The notes under the pieces: generated by a model
What the model saw: the letters and a program-made list of their open reading frames with translations, nothing else
What the model was told of the DNA's origin: nothing
The model's database searches: none
NCBI GenBank assembly: GCA_031763025.1
Contig: JASSKH010000023.1
Location: forward strand, 4,057,501-4,121,500
Origin: Macrocystis pyrifera
Taxonomy: Eukaryota > Sar > Phaeophyceae > Laminariales > Laminariaceae
Length of the DNA: 64,000 nt
Direction: 5' to 3'
Translations under genes and position numbers: made by a program
Part shown: positions 58,061 through 64,000 of the stretch, piece after piece
Layout of the letters: every line of letters starts with the position of its first letter
How positions within the stretch are numbered: position 1 is the first letter of the stretch

Positions 58061-58556
58061 TGTGATATGAGTAGAGTATTCATGGGCTATAGATATAGAT
58101 AATACGTTGCAGTCTTGTAGTCTCACGAATACGTTTCCAAAGAATGGATTAACCCGGCGGATATTCCGTTAGTTGAGAGTAACGTTCTCTTAGGAATGTT
58201 CCCTAGGGCAGAAAACCCCTTAGACGAGAGTAATGTTCCTTAGCGCAGATAGGACCACAAAGTGAGATATTCTTATATTAGCAGAAGAACGATTGGTAGC
58301 CATAGGAAAGTTCTGTAGGCGTACATCAGATAAGAGGAATTTAGGAGAGCTTGTGGCGTGGGGTGGGACGAGTATATCTGGGCGTCGAGTCCCGCCCCCC
58401 TACCTCTCACTTCTCTACCAGAGCACCTCCTCAGCTCTCGCCATCAATAAGAAGATCTAAATCAGAAGAAGCGAAGCACTGCTTTCCAGCTGCCAGAACA
58501 ACCTGCGTCCCTTGCCACTACCCTTACCACTACCCTAGAGCGGGCTCCGCATCACA
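58061..58556 (+). repeat. 3' LTR of the 2.95-kb element
   Basis: 496 bp, no difference from the 5' LTR was noticed. Followed by the TAAA duplication. Confidence 0.92.
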
Positions 58557-58705
58557 TAAACCACAACCTTTCTATGCGCTACACGGCAGGCCTATTAAGT
58601 AAAATACAACCAGTAACACTATTTATACAGCTGCTGTTCGTCTTCCCAACAGGTATGTATATATTTGGTGACATTTCGTGTGAGTTCAACCTTGAGCTTC
58701 TTTTA

Positions 58706-58810
58706 TTACGGGGGTCCACAGATAGCAGGACCTATGATGTACATAAAAATCTATATATTTGCCAGTTTTTACTAACAAAATTTGGTCCCGTTAACTATGG
58801 ACCCCCGTAA
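58706..58810. mobile_element. MITE-1 copy 12, at the edge of MITE-2 copy e
   Basis: 105 bp with TA flanks. The right TA runs straight into GTACTGCAGTCCCG of MITE-2, the same as TTTAGTACTGCAG in copy c, so it probably landed in MITE-2's TA there. Confidence 0.88.
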
Positions 58811-58812
58811 TA

Positions 58813-58898
58813 GTACTGCAGTCCCGTTTTGGGGACAAAGCACTTGGACTTAGAGTGGTTCGTCCCTAAATCGGGACCGCAGTACTAAAAAGGGGTTA
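58813..58898. mobile_element. MITE-2 copy e
   Basis: Starts at GTACTGCAGTCCCGTTTTGG beside MITE-1 copy 12 and ends AGTACTAAAAAGGGGTTA. Loop CACTTGGACTTAGAGTGG is uninterrupted. Confidence 0.78.
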
Positions 58899-59307
58899 GG
58901 CCAGAACATGCATACTGAGTCCTTGCTGTGGGATGACTCTTACATTTGTACATAGAATACCGGTGCGAATGCGTAACAATGAGGAGGCACAAGAAGGGTG
59001 AGTGTGGAGGCGGGGCGGCGCGAATGTCCTCCTGTGTTCTTGGCACTGCGCGTCCGGTCTCCTGTGCCGGAAAACATCAAAACCATGTATTGTGTATTAT
59101 CAGTACAGGCGCTGGTTGTGGCCGATATGCCGCCGGCGCCCAACGGTGGTTTGGGTCGTTGTGTTATTATACCAGATACTGGCTGGTGTGTTGAATGAAG
59201 TGCCAGAGAAGAAATGATACATGAACATTAACATTCCGATCACACAAAAAAAAACAAGTGCCGGGCAACTATTATATTTAGGTCTGTCGCCACCGCTGTA
59301 TTTAATA

Positions 59308-59417
59308 TTACGGGGGTCCATAGTTAATAGGGGACCTATGGTACACTATAAAAATATATATATTTACCTATTTTTTTTTTAACAAAATTTGGTCCCATTA
59401 ACTATGGACCCCCGTAG
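59308..59417. mobile_element. MITE-1 copy 13, first of a tandem triplet
   Basis: 110 bp with TA flanks; its right TA is also the left TA of the next copy. Confidence 0.9.
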
Positions 59418-59419
59418 TA

Positions 59420-59468
59420 TTACGGGGGTCCATAGTTAACAAGACCCATTAACTATGGACCCCCGTAG
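59420..59468. mobile_element. MITE-1 copy 14: 49-bp TIR-only derivative
   Basis: Only the two inverted ends remain, back to back, between shared TA dinucleotides. The whole internal AT-rich body is missing. Confidence 0.88.
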
Positions 59469-59470
59469 TA

Positions 59471-59575
59471 TTACGGGGGTCCATAGTTAACAGGACCAAA
59501 TATTGTTAGTAAAAATACCTAAATATATAGGTTTTTATGTATGCCATAGGTCCTGTTAACTATGGACCCCCGTAG
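59471..59575. mobile_element. MITE-1 copy 15, third of the tandem triplet
   Basis: 105 bp, intact ends. Its left TA is shared with the 49-bp derivative. Sequence almost the same as copy 10. Confidence 0.9.
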
Positions 59576-59838
59576 TGGTAATAATTTCCGTTCGATTTCA
59601 TCGGAAGGTTAAGGTTCTTCCGAGGCGAGCACGGTATGGATGATACGATGTGTACCAGGGAGGAGGTCTAGTCCTGGTGAGTGGTCGCCGTACGCTTGTT
59701 CAGGACGAGGGACGGAAAACGAAACAGCACAGTTTTTCCTTCTACAACATCGTAGTGCACGGCTGGCTGTAGCACGAAAAATATAAAACCTGTCACATGC
59801 CTTGGGATGCAACTATAATTCCAAAATATGCCATTCAT

Positions 59839-60128
59839 TGTTGTGATAATACTGCCCTGCATGAGACTGAAAACCCGGTAATTACCTGTATAGGTTCAAG
59901 TGTTTTGGGATTGTATATGTAGTACTAGGGAGGCGTTTCGTAGATGGAAAACCAGGGGTTTTCCCAGAGAGGCACGAGCTCATCGGCTCTTAGTCTCCGC
60001 GTGCACGAAAGGAATAAAGCTGCTCTTCTTCTATCTCTAAGCAAACAACACACACATGAGTACCAACGAGTACCGACATGAGGCAAACCTGTCCAGGGGT
60101 ACGAAGTGTCCCGACCTTGATCTTAACA
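59839..60128 (+). mobile_element. Solo LTR of the TRIM-like family
   Basis: About 290 bp matching the LTRs at 61495 and 62686 (start TGTTGTGATAATACTGCC, end CTTGATCTTAACA, AATAAAGCTGCTCTTCTTCT inside). No internal region on either side and no clear target duplication. Confidence 0.8.
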
Positions 60129-60395
60129 GGTAGCAACGCCATAAAGGTAGAACGAAACCCCGGAACGGCAGAGAGTGCAGTCCTAAAGGACGTTTGAACT
60201 CTGGCTTTCTTTACGTCGGCGGCCTACGTTATTACCAAAACACGCGTAGCAGCCGCCGCCGTCGTAAAAATGAACTAAATGGGAATTTGGAAACGACAGG
60301 AAGAGAAGTGTATGGGGGACAATACTGATTTAAGGAAGGATATTTAGTTTATATAGGAACGCGTCATCTACGCTATTTTGTCAGAAGGCAAGCAC

Positions 60396-60397
<2 letters not shown>
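60129..60397. other. Short unassigned spacer
   Basis: Between the solo LTR and the AAT microsatellite; no feature seen. Confidence 0.5.
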
Positions 60398-60448
<51 letters not shown>

Positions 60449-60449
60449 C

Positions 60450-60480
<31 letters not shown>
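60398..60480 (+). repeat. (AAT)n microsatellite
   Basis: About 27 AAT units with one CAACA interruption near 60445. Confidence 0.95.
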
Positions 60481-60599
60481 GCAGTTAACTGGAGGCGTTT
60501 TCAGCCGATCGCCCGTACTGTGAAACCACCACCGAATGAATGTACGACTCGATTTTGAATATACTGTAAGCAATGGGAATGACGTAAACAATTGTTCGC

Positions 60600-60727
60600 G
60601 GGGGGGGTGTACTCGATAGGAGAGATGCACTCGATAGGAGAGATGTACTCGATCTCATGCATGGCCGTAGTCGTATGACCATAGACCCTCGCATCCCTAC
60701 AATGCCGGGACGGAGCGGGGGGGGGGG
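60600..60727 (-). repeat. Poly(G/C)-anchored repeat, copy 6
   Basis: G run, a short tandem ACTCGATAGGAGAGATG, then TCATGCATGGCCGTAGTCGT, CCCTCGCATCCC and AATGCCGGGACGGAGC, followed by a second G run. Confidence 0.62.
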
Positions 60728-60984
60728 GTCCAAGATCAACAGGATGCTGGTGATGGTGACGGTACTGTTGTGGTCGTGTATACTTGCGGCTCTCTGGAAG
60801 GGCGGTCACATGTTCTTACGCATAGTAGATCATAATCTAGACCACCCTAGAGAGCTTATATTTCTTTCCACAGAAGAACGGTACACCGTGCAAAAGAAGG
60901 GAGATCCCTGTTTTTGGTTTTTCGCTGATTAACGTTGTATGTACCGTACCGTCAACTGGCGAAAAAAATCCAGGGTTGTTCGCG

Positions 60985-61320
60985 GGTCATGACCCAACCC
61001 GCGGGTCGGGTCAAGAAGTGCTCAAAAGTTCACGGATCGAGTCGGGTCGGGTCAAGAGGTTTTCGAATATTGCGGGGCGGGTCAGGGCGGGTCAAGAATT
61101 TTTCGAATCTCACGGGTCGGGTCGGGTCGGGTCGGGTCGGGTCAAGAGATTTTCTAATCTCACGAGTCTGTTCGGGTCAAGAGGCGACGAAAAACTCACG
61201 GGTTGGGTAAGGACACGACCCGCGAGAGACGGGTCACTCACGGGTCAAGCCGATATTATCCGCGAGCTGTTTTCTGCTGACCCGCGGGTCGGACCCGCGC
61301 ATCCGGTCCGCGGATCCGAC
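60985..61320 (+). repeat. GGGTC-rich minisatellite, block 1
   Basis: Units of the form (TCGGG)n TCAAGAGGTTTTCGAATCTC. It begins near TTGTTCGCGGGTCATGACCC and ends in palindromic CCCGCGGG and TCCGCGGA motifs. Confidence 0.85.
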
Positions 61321-61494
61321 ACTTGAAAAAAAAAAAAAAACGGTTACTGCCCAAAGACTTATTCTCTCGTATCAACACTGAATCATACTCCTTTTTTCGT
61401 ATCATCATATTCAAACATTGAAAACACCGCCAAATGTGTGTTATTATGTACGCCTGTCCGTATCCATCCAGACCCACTGCAGCCAGGCCACATA

Positions 61495-62960
61495 TGTTAT
61501 GATACTGCTTTGTATGAGGTTGGAAGCCCGGCAATTACCTGGGTTCAGGCACTGGGAACGTATTAGTAGTACTTGGAAGGCGTATCTTAGGTGGAAAACC
61601 AGGGGTTTTCCAGAGACGAACGAGCTTGGTCTCAGTCTCCACGTGCACAAATCGAATAAAACTGCTCTTTTTCTATCTCTAAGTAAGCATCACACGTGAA
61701 TACCAACGAGTTCCGACTTAATAGGCAAACCTGTCCAGGGATAAAAAAGTGTCCCGCATGCTTGATCTTAACAAGTGGCGTCTTCGGCTCAGGATTTTTT
61801 CGCCTTTTTGCCGCTGCGAGTTGTGTCTCTCTTTCTTGACCGTTTGCTCTTCTGGAGTAAGTTTATTCCGCACACTGCACGATGGAGACTCATGAGGTAG
61901 GAGGGTCTGCTTCCCCTCGTGGTGGCCGAGCCACTGAGGCCCAGGGCCCCTCAGTGCCCCACCGCCCAAGGCTCGTCGATGAGGATCGAGCACCGTGTAC
62001 AAGGAGCACGGGTCTAGGCAGGAGTCCCATGAGGACGACGTAGATCGAGCGCCTTGTACAACAGACCACCATGAGGAGAAAGAGCTTCGACCGGAGCCCC
62101 CTGACGGGGCCCGAGCAGCCTCCGCCAGACGGACCTTATCCAAGACCCCTTCCGTGACTTTCGGTGTGTTTCTGGTTTGTTTGTCCGTTTGTTTGTTTGC
62201 TTGTTTGTTTGTTTTTTCTTGGGCTGGGTTGGGGATGGTTTTTGCGTATTTTGTCCTGCCTACCCCCCCCGATCAGTGTCGGGGCTGGTCTGGGTGATCG
62301 GGCCACTCATTTGTGGCACAGGACACGTTTCCAGAGTTGAAGGCTGGGTTTTTGGTGGTTCTTGACATCTTCCGTGTTATTTTGCTTCTCGTTTATATAT
62401 TCACTATACCTGGTACGCTTTTCCATGCATCTTCCTCGCCTCCCCCCCCCCCCCGTCGCGGGTGACATGGCGATGGTTTTCGTTGACGATTTCTTCCTGC
62501 CCCTTAAGGCTAGGTCTTCCTTTCATTTTTTTCAACGTACCTTGCCGGCTTCGTTGCCGTGCCGTTCAGAGGTGTGGGAGTGGGTTTTGAGGAGCCGCAT
62601 CTTCGACTCATGTTCTAGTTCGTGGAATCGGGGTTTCCATGAATTGTCCATAATTCTGCATATACGGCTCACCAGAGTGGGCTAGTGTTATGATACTGCC
62701 TTGTATGAGGTTGAAAGCCCGGCAATTACCTGGGTTCAGGCTCTGGGAACGTATTCGTAGTACTTGGAAGGCGTATCTTAGGTGGAAAACCAGTTTTCCA
62801 GAGGGGCACGAGCTTGGTCGCCGTCTCCGCGTGCACGAAAGGAATAAAACTGCTCTTCTTCTATATCTAAGCAACCAAGACATGTGAGTACCAACGAGTA
62901 CCGACTTAATAGGCAAACCTATCCAGGGATACAAAGTGTCCCGCCCGCAACCTCTTGACA
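61495..62960 (+). mobile_element. TRIM-like non-autonomous LTR element, 1.47 kb
   Basis: LTRs 61495-61773 and 62686-62960 (279 and 275 bp, TGTTATGATACTGC...ACA) flanked by CATA on both sides. TGGCGTCTTCGGC starts two bases after the 5' LTR and CAGAGTGGGCTAG precedes the 3' LTR. Both LTRs carry AATAAA followed by a CTGCTCTTYTTCTA segment. The interior has no retroelement protein. LTRs differ at a number of sites, so older than the element at 55.6 kb. Confidence 0.88.
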
Positions 62961-63074
62961 CATATGCGTATCACAGCTGTGGGGTGCTAAAACGAAGATT
63001 CAATTGTTGCTAGGGTGTCGATCCACGGGCTGTGTACCCGCGGTTAAACCCGCGGGGCGAGATAAGTGGACTCC

Positions 63075-63390
63075 CGGGTTGAGGTGACCCGACCCGCGAC
63101 AGTCCCGTATCTCACGGGTCAGTCGGAATTTGGAGGGTCGGGTCGGGTCGGGGCAGTAGGACCTGGTGTTCTAAATCTCACGGGTCAGGTTGGGTCGGGT
63201 CAAGAGTTTTTCAGATCTCGCGGGTCGGGTCGGGTCGGGTCGGGTCAGGAGGTTTTCGAATCTCACCACGGATCGGGTTGGGTCGGGTCAGTAGACTTGC
63301 AAAATCTCGCGGGTCAGGTCAGGTCACCTGACCCGACCCGATCTGATCTGACCGTTGAGGTTTGACCTGGTTGACCCGCGAACAGTCCTA
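63075..63390 (+). repeat. GGGTC-rich minisatellite, block 2
   Basis: Same unit type as block 1, located on the other side of the TRIM-like element. Its end TGACCCGCGAACAGTCCTAG is the reverse complement of the block 1 start type. Confidence 0.85.
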
Positions 63391-63494
63391 GAAAATTCTC
63401 TTGTTTTACCGTTTTATGGCATTTTTCCAATTGGTCTAGCGTTTTATGGCATTTTTCAAAACTCACAACTTTCTACACGTCGGACAGACACGGT

Positions 63495-64000
63495 AGCTCG
63501 AGCTAGCTCTTTTCGAGGGTATAGTCTACAGGTGAGCTACGTGACTACATAAGCTGCACATGTTTTCCCGGCCTGAGCTATACGGGGGTAGCTCATCTGC
63601 ACATGTTTGCAAAGCTAGAGCTATAATAGGCGATAGTTCATCTGCACATAGTTGCCCAGAGTGAGCTATAGGAACGGCATAAGCTACCTCATCTGTCCCC
63701 GGGATGAGCTATTGGAGCTATAGGAGCTACACATGTTTTGCCCGGCTCGAGATATACAGGCGGTAGCTCATCTGCACATGTTTTGAAGGCTTAAGCTGTG
63801 GGGGATAGCTCATTTGCATATGTTCTCGAAGCTTGAACAAGAGAGATGCACATATTTCAAAAGTTTGACCCATACCTGTGGTAGGCTATAGCTCATTGCA
63901 CGTGTTTTCAAAGCTTGAGTTATAGGCGATAGCTCAACTACCCAGATGTTTTGGAAGCTTGAGCTATAAAGGATAGATGAACTATGTATAGCTCACGAGC
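63495..64000 (+). repeat. Tandem array of GAGCTAT...ATAGCTC hairpin units (continues past the window)
   Basis: About eleven degenerate units of 40-60 bp built from GAGCTATAGGNGATAGCTC, CATCTGCACATG and TTTTCAAAGCTT. Each unit can fold as a small hairpin. Confidence 0.85.

Larger units (their letters stand above)
55611..58556 (+). mobile_element. Young non-autonomous LTR retrotransposon (Ty3/Gypsy-related), 2.95 kb
   Basis: Two 496-bp direct repeats, apparently identical by eye, start TGTGATATGA and end ATCACA, flanked by TAAA on both sides (4-bp target duplication). A primer-site-like TGGCGTCGTCGC lies two bases after the 5' LTR, and a purine-rich CAGGGTGGGC just before the 3' LTR. The short interior keeps only a relative of the end of a Gypsy pol (W-Y-K...W-W-L-G-K...R-F-L-D-D-P-G-P), so it is a deletion derivative moved by helpers. 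Identical LTRs imply recent insertion. Confidence 0.92.

Overview
This window is nuclear DNA of an intron-rich, repeat-rich eukaryote. The one gene that can be followed belongs to a long 2-oxoglutarate/Fe(II) oxygenase-like family that I associate with protists, especially stramenopiles. Together with Ty3/Gypsy relatives whose pol ends in an aromatic Y-K..W-W-L-G-K domain, many CAG tracts and very long G runs, this suggests a stramenopile alga, perhaps a brown alga. That placement is inference (about 50%).

Left third (1-20 kb, minus strand): one large split gene. Eight exons (16378 down to 538) were placed by hand; each has an AG/GT boundary and every splice junction keeps the reading phase. 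A ninth, less certain, exon lies at 19251-19473. Introns run from 0.3 to 3.8 kb and are packed with MITEs, homopolymer-anchored repeats and a palindromic minisatellite. The conserved family segments are present, but the distal iron-binding His and the 2OG-binding basic residue are replaced, so this may be a pseudoenzyme. The 5' exons and the last 3' exon were not found.

Middle (20-48 kb): almost wholly repeats. These include four copies of a 1.15-kb element (family C) and a 0.93-kb element (family A, 12.3 and 36.9 kb) whose second copy holds two further insertions: an 880-bp TIR element with an 8-bp target duplication and a 1.1-kb CAG-rich TIR element in a TA site. There is also a 491-bp foldback element and a 665-bp duplicated unit with long palindromes. 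One further host exon with an ATG and a clean donor (44503-45150, minus) is seen; its product is not recognised.

Right part (48-64 kb): LTR-retrotransposon territory. It holds a nested Gypsy relic (48.7-52.9 kb), a young non-autonomous element with two 496-bp LTRs and a TAAA target duplication (55611-58556), a small TRIM-like element with a CATA duplication (61495-62960), a solo LTR, GGGTC-rich minisatellites and, at the window end, a GAGCTAT-type tandem array.

A 105-bp MITE family (MITE-1, TA target) occurs 15 times. It has repeatedly inserted into members of other MITE families, giving paralogous empty sites that define its target. No rRNA, convincing tRNA, CRISPR or bacterial-type operon is present.
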